From positions 131,549,307-131,613,306 of the forward strand of contig NC_037669.1 of assembly GCF_003255815.1 (NCBI RefSeq): a stretch of 64,000 nucleotides of DNA. Direction: 5' to 3'. Shown piece by piece: positions 11,007 to 21,998 of this stretch. This DNA is from Theropithecus gelada (Eukaryota > Chordata > Mammalia > Primates > Cercopithecidae). Below the pieces are notes generated by a model that had not been told where the DNA came from, searched no databases, and saw only the letters and a program-made list of their open reading frames with translations. Made by a program: the position numbers and the translations under genes. Every line of letters starts with the position of its first letter. The stretch's first letter is position 1.

Positions 11007-11689
11007 ACCATTTTACCCTTTTTAGGTACAGTAATGTAATATCCAAAGTCTTGGACTCAGCTAAAGAGGGTATTTACCTTTAAAAAAAAAAAAAAAAGAT
11101 TCCATGTGTTGATTCATAATTGTGGTTGGGGGGGAGTCAAGACAACCTTAGTCACTATGGTATTACCGTATTTCTTGTCTTTTCAGGGTTGTCCTGTTCA
11201 GCTGCATAAAACATCGTGTGTTCTAGGTATTTCCTACCTCCACTTAGGTTTTTACTTGCTGATGTGCTGCCTTCATAAATGGGTATATTCTGCCACACAT
11301 CTAGTAAGCCCCCAATGCAGTACACAACGTGTATCACTGGTAAAACTGGCACTTCTGCCATGTCAGTATTATATTCAGTTCAGTGGTCTTCAGCATAGTG
11401 GCAGTCCTAGTCATCCTAACCTTTTAGTTAAGGTTAAATTATATATGTACATAGAATTCATATAGACAAGCTAGTTTTTAAAATCTTTTTCCTTTTAACC
11501 AGTTTAGGATGATCTAGGGTAACTAAGTTACCTAAATGGTGACTTTGTTCCAGTCTAACTCAGAATGAGAAGTGCTAAAAGAATACTAAAAAGTTTTTAC
11601 CCATTATCTCTATCCCCGTTTTCTTCTGCAGTTCTCAACTGCAGGGAGCAAGAAAAGAGGCAGCAGTTAGGAAGTGTTTGTTTGCATCC
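11007..11689. other. no recognised feature
   Basis: Mixed-composition unique DNA with an A-run at 11080-11096. Several reading frames stay open for 70-120 codons, but none has recognisable protein similarity. Confidence 0.45.
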
Positions 11690-12005
11690 TGGCTTTCTCA
11701 ACTGCACTTTACGTCCTTGAATATTCTAGATACTTATCTCCTTCAGGAAGTCAGGAGTATATCCAGGACTACCTATCATCCTTGCCATCCCCATTAACCC
11801 TCATTTTTCAGTATGTGTTTTATATTTATGGTAATTTTTCAGTCTGTAGTATCTGTTCACTCATTGCTCTATCACATCTGAGTTACTCCGTCTTTCTTTC
11901 CACTAGATTGTAAGCTCCTTAAGGGCAAGGTCGGCATATAAACAAAGTTCTGTAAACACCGTGAAGGTACCATGAGTTCTATGGGTACTCAATAAACGCT
12001 TGTGA
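11690..12005 (+). repeat. L2 3'-end fragment
   Basis: The phrases tttccactagattgtaagct and ccttaagggcaaggtcggca are typical of the L2 3' region. The AATAAA at 11991 lies in it, so that signal is repeat-derived. Confidence 0.65.
11991..11996 (+). terminator. AATAAA within L2
   Basis: The hexamer is followed by acgcttgtgataatggtgc. It could serve as a distal poly(A) site for KPNA4 but may be only the L2 tail. Confidence 0.3.
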
Positions 12006-12459
12006 TAATGGTGCAATTTCTCAGATGAACTGATTGTAGTGACTACCTCTAAAAGCCTTCAATGTACAGTTTTTAAATTTGTCTCATTGCATCTGAGTTT
12101 TAGAAAGCCTTCAATAGAAAGGGAAGGTACTTCATAGCTTGCCAGATGAATGCCCATTTCCTTATTTCCTTTTCCTCACTTTTGATATTTTACCCAGCGT
12201 CTGGTCTGGATATCTGACATCCATAAGGATGTTGAAATGGATCCTCGTGGTTTTCAAATACCAGTTTTATATACTATGAAGCAGAGGTAACCTAATATCG
12301 TCTAACACTATTGATACAGTTTATTTTTTGGAAATACTGTATGGGTGATTTATTGAAATAACTATTATAATAAGATTTTTTACAAAGAAAATATCCAAAC
12401 CACAAAGTTAAGTGATTGCTGTTTTGGGCAGTCAGCTATAGTATGAAATTATTAGAATG

Positions 12460-12622
12460 CTTTGGTTTATTGATGTATGTGAAATTATTTTATCCCTATG
12501 TGCTTCAGTTTCTTCGTCTGAAAAAATGGAAAATAGTAATAGTACCTACTTGTATGGCTTAAGTGAGTTAATTCATGTAAAGCATACACAATAATTATAG
12601 GTAGATAATAAGCACTCATTTA
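12460..12622 (+). repeat. MIR fragment
   Basis: The phrases cttcagtttcttcgtctgaa, aatagtaatagtacctactt and aataagcactca follow the 3' half of MIR in order. Confidence 0.75.
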
Positions 12623-12689
12623 CAGCATCCAGGGGAAATTCCCTTTAAAGTTTGTTGCAAGTAAAGGCAGAAGCTTTATTCATTTCTAC

Positions 12690-12860
12690 CTTTGTCAAAT
12701 ATCTGAGAACCTACATTGGGTTAGGCAGTAAACCAGGAGCTAGGGATACCAAACCAATTAAATGTAGCAAGCGCTCTCAATTTAGTTTGCTGGGAGAGAC
12801 ACAGTCATAAATAGGCAAATAAAAAGCAGTGATAGATAAATGGTAAATGAAAGCATGATA
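12690..12860 (+). repeat. L2 fragment
   Basis: The phrases aaaccaggagctagggatac and ctgggagagacacagtcata match the L2 segment usually found upstream of its 3' end. Confidence 0.55.
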
Positions 12861-13059
12861 AAAGCAACGATAGATGTACATGATACATTAGGCAAACTGC
12901 TGCTTTGGTACTGCATCAGAGCATTTGATGGAGCACACACAAATTTAGACTTGGTATCTCTAAACTCATTACCTCCAAATTCAAACTTTCTTCAACTATT
13001 TAGACGTCAGTTTTTTCAAGCCTGTAACTCCTTGCTTCCCTCTCACTCTTAGTGGATGA

Positions 13060-14130
13060 CCTTTCCTATTTCAGTACGGGGCAGTGGCAAAGAGAAACTA
13101 TATGAAAGGAACTCCATTAGTTCACTTCCAGCTTAGAAACCCATTTAGATATCACTCCTTCACTCCTCACTGTTCCATTAGAGAAGCTTTCCTCATAACC
13201 AAGGCAGTCTTACTGTCTTGAATCCTATCTCCTGCTACTTAGGAATCTCACACCGTGAATTATGATTTTTCTCCCCTTTATATTCAGCTATGCCCCTTCA
13301 ATGTGATTGTACCCACTAACATGTAAACATGCTGAAACTTTTATCTTAAATCTCAGCACCCAGCTACTACATCCTCTTCTTACTATCACAGCCAAAGTTC
13401 ATGTAAATTTGCTTGTTCTCTCCAGTTGCTCACATTCCATTCGCTTCTCAACCCATTCCCGTCTTTGATTTGCCCCCATCACTCCATAAAGCCCTTGAAA
13501 AATCACCAGCCTATATGTTACTTAATTAAATGAGCAGTTTTTGTCTTCATCTTGACTCAAACACTAGGCACTTCATGACTCCCTTCTAGATTTTCACAAC
13601 ACCACATTGTTTTTCCTCTCATCACTGCCACCTCCCTATGCCCAGCAATTTTATCTCCTTTCTAGCACATCTTTTTCCCTGGTCATTAAATGTTAAGAGT
13701 TTTTCAAGCCTCAACCAAGTTTCTCTTCTCAAACTCGTTTGTGTTCTATGATGACCACACTTCAATGATCATGTGTGACATACTACTGATCCCTAATTGA
13801 GTACTGGCTTTCTCTGAAATCTCCATATTACTTCCTTGAAATGTTCACTTATCTGAAAGACAACCACAACTCTCGTCCAATATTAAGCTCATGTCTTTCT
13901 CTTCCACTGCCAAACATGATCCTCTTGCATTGTTCCCCGAGTGAATGTCACCTGCCCTCACCCTAAAGTTCTCCAAAATGGTTCTTGCATTCCTTCACTT
14001 ATTTCCATTTCCACCTCCTTTGTCTGACCATCGTCTCTTTTCTTGAACCATTGTAAGTCTGTTAAGATGGTCTCTCACAGCCACTCTGACCCTCTTCCTC
14101 TGATGTCTGCAGTGAAGACAGCATGATCTT
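13060..14130 (+). repeat. probable L2/CR1-clade remnants
   Basis: The part 13140-13320 resembles L2 3' sequence (agagaagctttcctcataac). The part 13360-14130 is CT-rich and resembles decayed CR1/L2 coding sequence. Neither has an open frame worth noting. Confidence 0.4.
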
Positions 14131-14514
14131 TCTGAAATCAAATCTGAGTGTTCAGATCATTCTTACTGTTCATATCTTTTCACATTTCTTAAAATGAAAC
14201 CCATCTATTTTTCTCCTGATTAAATTATTGGAAATTGCAAGCACGTGCAAAATTAGAATAAAATAATCACCCTGTGTACATCACCCAGTTTCTACAATCA
14301 TCAACACATGGTCCAGCTTGTTTCATCATCAGCCCACTCACCTTTTATGTCTCCCTAGGATTATTTTGAAGCAAATCCCAAACATTATGTATCTCTAAAA
14401 AAAATTTTTTTTCAGAGTAACTACAGTACTATCATCAACCCTCTTAAAAATTAACAGTTCCTTAATACAAGTAACTTGTGTTCACATATCCTTGATTTAA
14501 GTAAAAATCATTAA
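14131..14514. other. no clearly recognised feature
   Basis: AT-rich, possibly old LINE sequence (catcacccagtttctacaat, gaagcaaatcccaaacatta), but I could not assign a family. Confidence 0.35.
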
Positions 14515-14645
14515 CATGGATATGGTCTTCCATTTTCTGGCCCCTGCCTACTTCTCTAGCTACTTCTCACACATACCACTCTGCTCTGTGTTTCAACTGC
14601 ACTGGCTTTCCAGCTCTTCCTCATTTAATACAATTTCAGAATTCC
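14515..14645 (+). repeat. L2 fragment
   Basis: The phrases ttttctggcccctgcctact and actgcactggctttccagct match the L2 3' region. Confidence 0.5.
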
Positions 14646-15574
14646 ATTCCCTTTCTTTAGAGCACATTGAAGTTCACAATGAAAATTCATACATTATTAG
14701 ATTATAACAGGAACTATATAGCACATTGCTTGGAACATAGAACACAAATATTCTTTAGATGATTAAATAAATGGATTTGTGGGGAGAAAGAGGATGGATA
14801 CTTAGCCCAGACTTGGGGGAGATAGGACCTCCTGAGTGGCTCAGGACTTAACAAAATGAAGTGGAGACAAGAGCATCCTTCTGTGAGCAATGTCAGGGAA
14901 GGGAAAGCTGGCATCATTTTTAGTCTCAAAGTTCACAGCAGGTAGTGGTGGGAAGGTGGCAGACCAAGCAACACGTAATACGCTTCGTTTAGGAAGGAGG
15001 GACTTGGGAATTTTAAGTATGAGAATATCGTCAAAATTGAACTCTTAAAGAAATCACTGTCATCTTTGTTGAAGATGGATTGTGGGGAGATATTATAAGA
15101 ATGAGGCAGGAAGATGGATTAGGAAGCTTTTAGAGCAATTGGGCGTGAGATGGGGGTCCTGAATAGGGGTTGAAATAGCTGAAATAGAAAAGGGGATTAC
15201 AAAAAATACGGAGAGGGGTGTGTTTATTTTCAGTTTATTGCCCCACCAGCTCCAAATCCACTCTTCTTTGCCCTATTTTTTGACACTGGAGCTGAACTGT
15301 TTAAGTATTTTTCCTTTACCAGCTGGCACAGTGTTAAGCTTTGTCAAAAGAGAGCACTAGGGTGACATACAGACTATACTGTGGCAGGAAAACACTTTCA
15401 AGTTCCCATTGTCCATTTTTACTATTGACCGTTGGAGCCCAGTGGTACTCAGGGACCAGCTCCTACTATGCTTTTAGGCCACGCTGACTCAATGGCAGAT
15501 GCTTCCACAACAAGCCACTTTCACAGCAATGTATGCATGTGTGTGTTGTATAGAAGAATTGAAAATATATTTAC
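14646..15574. other. no recognised feature
   Basis: Unique-looking, purine-rich in the middle (14770-15220). No gene-like pattern. Confidence 0.45.
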
Positions 15575-15880
15575 GGATGGACCTGGTGGCTCACGCCTGT
15601 AATCTCAGCACTTTGGGAGGCCAAGGTGAGTGGATCATGAGGTCAGGATTTCCAGACCAGCCTAGCCAAGATGGCGAAACCCTGTCTCTACTAAAAATAC
15701 AAAAAGTAGCCTGGCGTGGTAGCGGGCACCTGTAATTCCAGCTACTCAGGAGGCTGAGGCAGGGAATTGCTTGAACCCAGGAGGCGGAGGTTGCAGTGAG
15801 CCAAGATCTCGCCACTGCACTCCAAGCTGGGCAACAGAGTGAGACTCCATCTCAAAAAAAAAAGAAAGAAAGAAAGAAAG
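15575..15880 (+). repeat. Alu with (GAAA)n tail
   Basis: A full-length sense Alu with a tail that has drifted to GAAA units. The 14-base duplications GAAAATATATTTAC (15561) and GAAAATGTATTTAC (15880) differ at one base. Confidence 0.95.
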
Positions 15881-15935
15881 AAAATGTATTTACAGTAGGA
15901 ATTTCATCCAAGGAATAAACTTTATAAGAAATTGT

Positions 15936-16030
15936 GTGAGGAAGCTGATGCCTGTAATCCCAGGGAAGCCAAGGCAGGAGGATCGCTTGAGGCCAGGAGT
16001 TTGAGACTAGCATGGGCAACATAGTAAGAA
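15936..16030 (+). repeat. Alu left-arm fragment (FLAM-like)
   Basis: Only the first arm is recognisable: gatgcctgtaatcccaggga to tgggcaacatagtaag, with an internal gap. Confidence 0.75.
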
Positions 16031-16035
16031 AAAAA

Positions 16036-16886
16036 GCGCCTGATTAAGATTAAGAAAACTTTAATACTGCAGGAAATCAACTTAATCTCAATATACAAAA
16101 TCTTAAAACTCAGTTAAGAAAACAACCTAATTTTAAATAAGCAAAAATTTGCACAGACACTTCAGAAAAGATATGTGGATGGTAAATAAACATATGAAAA
16201 GATGTTTAACATCATTAATCATGAGACAAAAACTACAAGATACCATTACACACCTATATTAGATTGCTAAAATTTTAAAAACTGACAACACCAAGTGCTG
16301 ACAAAGATACAAAGCACCTGGAACTCTCATACATTCCTGATGGGTGTGCACAATGGTCCATTCTCTTTGGAAAATAGTTTTGCAGTTTCTTAGTTAAGCA
16401 TGCAATTTGCCCTACAAATAGCAACCCCACTCCTAGGTATTTACTCAAGTGGAGTAAAAACTTTGTCTGCACAAAATCTGTATGTGAATGTTTATAGCTG
16501 CATTATTCATAATCTCAAACTGGAAACAACTCACTCAGAATTCCTTTAGTTGGTGAATGCATAAACTGGTACATCCATGTAATGGATTATTACTTATAAA
16601 TAAAAAACTGATACACATAACATGGATAAATTTCAAGTGCATTATGCTAATGAAAGAACTCAAAGACTTCATACTGTATGATTCCATTTATATGACAGTC
16701 TGGAACAGGGAAAACTATAAGGATAGAACATTCTATCAGTGGTTACCATGTACTAGGAAGGGGAGAGATTGCCTATAAAAAGGCCCAAGGGGAATTTTGG
16801 GGGTGATGAACAAATCCTATATTTTGATTGTGGTAGTAGTTACATATTCATTTTTCAAAATTCATAGAACCGTATGATAAGATGGA
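16036..16886 (+). repeat. L1M 3' portion (old LINE-1)
   Basis: The order of phrases is that of an L1 ORF2 end and 3' UTR: catgagacaaaaactacaag, acattcctgatgggtgtgca, gtatgattccatttatatga and agtggttaccatgtactagg. Heavily diverged, with no open frame. Confidence 0.85.
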
Positions 16887-16893
16887 TAATATT

Positions 16894-16920
16894 TACTATA
16901 TATATATATATATATATATT
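16894..16920. repeat. (TA)n tract
   Basis: About twelve TA units between the L1M end and an Alu fragment. Confidence 0.9.
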
Positions 16921-16988
16921 TTAGAGATGAGGTCTCACTCTTGTCTCCCAAAGTGCTGGGATTACAAGCACCAGCCACCCCGCCTGGC
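16921..16988 (-). repeat. Alu fragment with internal deletion
   Basis: Antisense Alu tail-side sequence (agagatgaggtctcactctt) jumps directly to the head-side end (cccaaagtgctgggattaca). It directly abuts the next Alu. Confidence 0.75.
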
Positions 16989-16990
16989 TT

Positions 16991-17283
16991 AAATTTTTTT
17001 TTTTTTTTTTTTAGACAGGGTCTCACTCTGTCACCCAGGCTGGAGTGCAGTGGTGTGATAACAGCTCATTGCAGCCTCGACCTCCTGGGCTCAAGTGATC
17101 CTCCCATCTCAGCCTCCCAAGTAGCTGGTGCTACAGATGTGTGCCACCACACCCAGCTATTTTTTTTAATTTTTTGTAGAGACAGGGTCTTGCTATGTTG
17201 CCCAGGCTGGTCTCAAATTCCTGGGCTAAAGCAACCCTCCCACAAAGTGCTGGAATTACGGCATGAACCACCACACCCAGCTT
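16991..17283 (-). repeat. Alu (AluJ-like)
   Basis: Starts with 18 T and ends at ccacacccagct. Loss near 17240 removes part of the usual gtgatccacccgcctcggcc segment. Confidence 0.92.
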
Positions 17284-17955
17284 AGTTTTTTAAATGCTAC
17301 TGTTGAACACAAATGGAGATTTGAATCAAAAGTTACGTGATTTTCTCAAATAAAAAGACATAAGATGTCAGTTATCCTAAGCTGATCTTTTAAAAGAAAA
17401 AAAAAATTCATGAATATTCTGAAAAGGGGGACTAGCTTTGTCAAATTTTAAAATATACATTCTCAGTAATTAAAATAGCATAGAACTGGCTCATTAATCA
17501 GCAGTTCACTGGAGCCAAATTTTTGAAAAATCCAGATTAGACCCAGGATAGGAACATACCATGTATTAAAGGTAGCATGTCAAATAACTGGGGAGATATG
17601 AAAACTGAGTAGACACCCAGAGAGAAAATTGGCTTTATACATCACATATCCTACCAGAAAAAAAAAAATCCAAATGAATAAAAGCAAACACTAATACTAT
17701 AAAAGTACTAGTGGAAAGCCCTGCAAGAATTATCATACAACTGCAACATGGGGAAGATATTTCTGGCTATATACAAAAACTCAGAAGTCATAAACAAGAA
17801 ATGGATCAAATCTATTTATGTAAAAAATAATTTCTGTGCAGGAAAACCATAAGCAAAGTGAAGCAACTGAGAAAATATTTCTAATCATCCTAGACAAAGG
17901 CCTAATTTTTCTAACGTGAAAAGGTCCTACACATCAATTTTATTTTATTTATTTA

Positions 17956-18248
17956 GTTTTGTTTTTTGAGATAGAGTCTTGATCTGTCACCCAGGCTGGA
18001 GTGCAGTAGCAGAATCTCGGCTCACTGCAACCTCCACTTATGGGCTCAAGTGATGTTCCAGCCTCAGCCTCCCGAGCAGCTGGGACCACAGGCAGGAGCC
18101 ACCATGCCTGACTAATGTTTGTATTTTATGTAGAGATGGGGTTTCACCATATTGCCCAGGCTGGTCTCAAACTCCTGAGCTCAAGCAATTCTCCCACCTC
18201 AGCCTCCCAAAGTGCTGGGATTACAGGCGTGAGCCACCATTCCCAGCC
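17956..18248 (-). repeat. Alu inside L1M
   Basis: Reverse-complement Alu from the T-rich ttttgttttttgaga to ccattcccagcc. Confidence 0.93.
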
Positions 18249-18311
18249 AATTTTAAAAGGCTCATTAGATAAATTATGTCAACAGAAAATGTAAGAAAAT
18301 ATAATTGGCTC

Positions 18312-18786
18312 TGTTATGGGTTGAATTGTATTCCCCTAAAATTCCTATGTCTAAATCCTAGCCCCCAGTGCCTCAGAATGTGACCTTATTTGGAAATAGG
18401 GTCTTTGGAGAGGTAATCTAGTTAAAATGAAGTCAGTAGGGGGGGCCCTAATCCAATTTGACTGGTCTCCTTAAAGAAAGGTGTAAAAATAAATATAAAA
18501 GGAAAATCTGAAGACATACACACAGGGAGAAGGCCACATGAAGATGAAGGCAGTAATCAGAGTGTAATCAGATCTACAAGCCAAAGAATACCAGGAACTA
18601 CCAGCAACCTATTGGAAGATAGGGCAGAGGCATGGAACAGATACTTCCTCACACCCCTTGGAACAAACCTGCAAGATACCTCGGTCCCAGACTTCCAGCC
18701 TCCAGACTGTGACAATGTATTTCTGTTATTTAAAGCCATACCCAGTTTGTGGTACTTTGCTTCAGCAGCCCTAGCAAACTAATATA
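18312..18786 (+). repeat. MLT1-type solo LTR inside L1M
   Basis: Begins TGTTATGGGTTGAATTG and ends gcagccctagcaaactaata, both typical MaLR LTR ends. Flanks GGCTC (18307) and GGGTC (18787) fit a 5-bp duplication with one change. No internal region, so a solo LTR. Confidence 0.85.
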
Positions 18787-19093
18787 GGGTCTTAAACATA
18801 TGAAAATTTACTCAGCCTCCCCTATAGTAAATGAAATTCACATTAAAACTGCAAGAAACCATTTTTGTTCTAATGAAATTGCTAAAGATCAAGAGTCTGG
18901 ATAACAAAATGTCATTGACATAAGACAACAGTACCCTCATGTCTTCCTGTTTGGAGTGCAAATTGGTACAAACTCAGGAGAGGTAAATTTGATAAAATCT
19001 ATCAAAATTATAAATATATGTACTCTTCCTAAAATGTGTGAAATGACACACAAATTTATTGCAGCATCATTTGGAAAATGAAAAGACTAGACT

Positions 19094-19387
19094 GGCTGGG
19101 CACAGTGGCTCACACTTGTTATCTCAGAACTTTAGGGGGCCAAGGTGGTTGGATCAGTTAAGGCCAGGAGCTCTAGACAAGCCTGGCCAACATGGTGAAA
19201 CCCGGTCTTTACTAAAAACACAAAAATTAGCCAGGCGTGGTGGTGTGTGCCTGTAATCCCAGCTACTGGGGAGGCTGAGGCACGAGAACAGCTTGAACCA
19301 GTGAGCCAAGATCATGCCACTGCACTCCAGCCTGGGCAACAGAGCAAGAATCTGTTTCAAAAAAGAAAAAACAAAAACAAAAAAAAA
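19094..19387 (+). repeat. Alu inside L1M
   Basis: Sense Alu from ggctgggcacagtggctc to an interrupted A-rich tail. A short right-arm deletion removes the usual gaacccgggaggcggaggtt segment near 19298. Confidence 0.93.
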
Positions 19388-19745
19388 CTGTAACTAACCA
19401 TCATTATGTGCTGGTTAAATCAACCAACATCAATATAGTGAACAATTTTACACCTATTTTTAAAATAAGGAAGACTTTTTATGTCTTGATACAGAAAAAT
19501 CTCCAAAATACCATTGAAAGACTGAAAAAGCAAAATATATAGCAATGTAGTATTTTAGCATTTGTATTAAAAATACATTTTTGTTTGAATATGCTTAAAA
19601 CATCCCTGGAAGAAGATACACAAAAATTATTAACATTGTATTCTCTATGGAAAGGACAGGGTTGGAGGGAGAGTTTTATCACATGATGTTTTAAAACTGA
19701 ATTTTGAACCATATGAATAATAAAACGCATAACTTTTTACATAAA

Positions 19746-20037
19746 TAAGAGTGTTTTTTGCTGCCACAAGGTGGCAGTGTTGAAGTCTTTATAAAAGAAG
19801 AGTATTTTGAAATTTGTCTCAAGACAGAAATTTTTGTATTGGGCCTGTAATTTTCAAAGATCTAACTGGGGATTGAAAACAGGTAAAATGTATTTTCATA
19901 TAAGGTAGCATATTTTAGGAGTCATGTAAGTATGTTTTATTTCTGTAGTTTTGTAATCACAGTGTATTTTATTTTGACTTTGCTTTAAATAAAGCACTAC
20001 AGGACCATGGTAAGAAAAAGATAATACAAAAGCATTT
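19746..20037. other. unique sequence with a CTCF-type motif
   Basis: No repeat recognised. It contains the motif described at 19764. The rest is AT-rich. Confidence 0.5.
19764..19777 (+). promoter_or_regulatory. CTCF core motif candidate
   Basis: CCACAAGGTGGCAG fits the established CTCF core consensus (CCASYAGRKGGCRS) at nearly every position. It lies within CTGCCACAAGGTGGCAG, a 7-bp palindrome with a 3-base centre. Occupancy cannot be judged from sequence. Confidence 0.6.
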
Positions 20038-20090
20038 TTGGCCAGACATGGTGGTTCACACCTATAATCCCAGCACTTTTGGAGGAGGAC
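20038..20090 (+). repeat. Alu head fragment
   Basis: Only the first 50 bases of an Alu: ggccagacatggtggttcac to cccagcacttttggagga. Confidence 0.8.
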
Positions 20091-20485
20091 CAGATTGATT
20101 ATTCCAGGTAGCTAGTGTGAGCTTTCTCTGTTGTTGGATTGTCAGTTTCTGTACCCAAGAGACCTCCCCTTAGACTAGGAAAACAGGGAATTCTGCATGC
20201 TTGGCCAGTGCATGTTAACTGCAGACTTTGCTTTAAAGTGTGTGGACCTGATGCTGAGCATCAGACTGGGAGCCTCAAAATGTCAGAATAAAGAGGGAGG
20301 AAGCCTAGTTTCCCCTAACCAGACCATTTTATTTTGGTAAGAGCCCACTTGTTTCTTTTTCCTTTTGCTTTTTTGCCCTCAGGATAAATATGGATTGTTT
20401 TACAGTAAGGCACATGTGAGAAGGGAGGGGAGTTGAAGAGGCCAGATGTTAACTTTCAGTGTACTATGTTGAGACCCCTTTCTTT
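20091..20485. other. no recognised feature
   Basis: Unique sequence between two Alus with no coding pattern. Confidence 0.45.
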
Positions 20486-20842
20486 TTTCCTTTTCTTTTC
20501 TTTTTTTTTTTTTCTTTTTTTCTTTTTTTTTTTTTTTTTTTTTTTTGAGATGGAGTCTTGCTCTGTAGCCCAGGCTGGAGTTGCCCAGGCTGGAGTGCGG
20601 TGGCGTGATCTCAGCTCACTGCAACCTCTGCCTCCCGGGCTCAAGCGATTATCCTGCCTCAACTTCCTGAGTAGCTGGAATTACAGGTGCCCGCCACCAT
20701 GTCGAGCTAATTTTTGTATTTTTAGTAGAAAGGGGGTTTCACCATGTTGGTCAGGCTGGTCTGAAACTCCTGACCTCGAGATCCTCCCACTTCGGCCTCC
20801 CAAAGTGCTGGGATTACAGGCATGAGCTACTGCGCCCAGCCC
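20486..20842 (-). repeat. Alu with internal 15-bp tandem duplication
   Basis: A long T-rich tail (to 20546) leads into the element, which ends at ctgcgcccagcc. The segment GCCCAGGCTGGAGTT is doubled at 20568-20597. The duplication GAGACCCCTTTCTT is perfect at 20471-20484 and 20843-20856. Confidence 0.95.
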
Positions 20843-20856
20843 GAGACCCCTTTCTT

Positions 20857-21706
20857 GTCTCTGCATAGCAGCCCCACTCTGGCCTAGAGCCTCTTCAGCT
20901 TTCCACCACTAAGCTAAGCTCTCACCTCCACTTTAGCCTCTTCCTTACTTAGACTTGTGTTATGGGCTTCCTCCACTCGGATTAACCTACCCACATGCTC
21001 CAATCTTCTCATCTTCCTGAAGTCATTTGATACGTCTCATCTAATGGTTCAGCCCTCACTGGTAAGTAAGCGTTTATTCCTTTTTGCTCTTCTATGTAAT
21101 TATATTTATTTCATCAGGTTCTCCTGAGAGAATAGAGAAAGCACAAATGTTCCATCACCATACTGGACTGGAATCCTCTGGAGATATCTCTTAGTTCTGC
21201 TTTTTTCTTCACTCAGATCTTTGTCCCTCAGATGTGTGTGTTTGTGTTTATAACAGTTGTTGGTCTTCTGATTACAACAGTAATATATATTCATTGTATA
21301 TAATTTGGAAATATAGAGAAATAAAAAAGTCTATAATCCACCAATTACTGTTACCATTATAGTATATTTATTTTTAGCCTTTTCAGTATGCATATGGTGT
21401 ATTTTTAAAAACAAACGACATTATTTATACTATGTACAATTTTGTATACCGTTCTTTTTACTAATATCGTGAACAATTTCCCAAGTCACAAAATGGTCTT
21501 TTTCAACATGGTTTTTAAGGCTACATAGTATTTCATTATCTGAATTGACCATTATCTGAATTACCTCTTATTCTCCTGTTAGACGTTTTGCTTGATCTCA
21601 ATTGTATTTGTTTTTTAGTTTGTTATTATAGAACACTTCTATTATACCTGGCCTTTCCTGTGTGCTTGTGATATCTGTCTTAATTGCAATTGAGAAATGG
21701 ACTTTG
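20857..21706. other. intergenic, possible old LINE sequence
   Basis: The part 21290-21660 (taatttggaaatatagagaa, aaggctacatagtatttcat) resembles decayed LINE 3' sequence. The part 20857-21290 is unassigned. Confidence 0.35.
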
Positions 21707-21998
21707 GGCCAGGCACAGTGGCTCACACCTGTAATCCCAGCACTTTGGGAGGCCAAGGCAGGCGGATCGCTTGAGCCCAGGAGTTCAAGATCAGCCTGGG
21801 CAACATGGATAAACCCTGTCTGTACAAAAAATTTGCCAGGCATGGTGGCACGTGCCTGTAATTCCAGTTACTCGGGAGGCTAAGGTGGAAGAATCACCTG
21901 AGCCAGGGAAGTCAAGGCTGCAGTGAGCTGTGATTATGCCACTGCACTCTAGCCTTGGCGACAGGGGTGAGACGATCTCAATTTTCAAAACTAAAAAA
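21707..21998 (+). repeat. Alu (AluJ/S-like)
   Basis: Sense Alu from ggccaggcacagtggctc to ggtgagacgatctcaa, with a degenerate tail and a shortened middle. Confidence 0.92.

Larger units (their letters stand above)
17380..19745 (+). mobile_element. L1M element, dissected by later insertions
   Basis: L1 ORF2-like sequence (gcatagaactggctcattaa, tacaactgcaacatggggaa) runs from about 17380 and resumes at 18249-18311, 18787-19093 and 19388-19745 (3' UTR). The gaps hold an Alu (17956), an MLT1 LTR (18312) and another Alu (19094). No frame is open over any useful length. Confidence 0.75.

Noticed and set aside
20433..20825. 130-codon frame beginning in a Phe-rich stretch
   Set aside because: The Phe run is the Alu poly(T) tail, and the rest is Alu.
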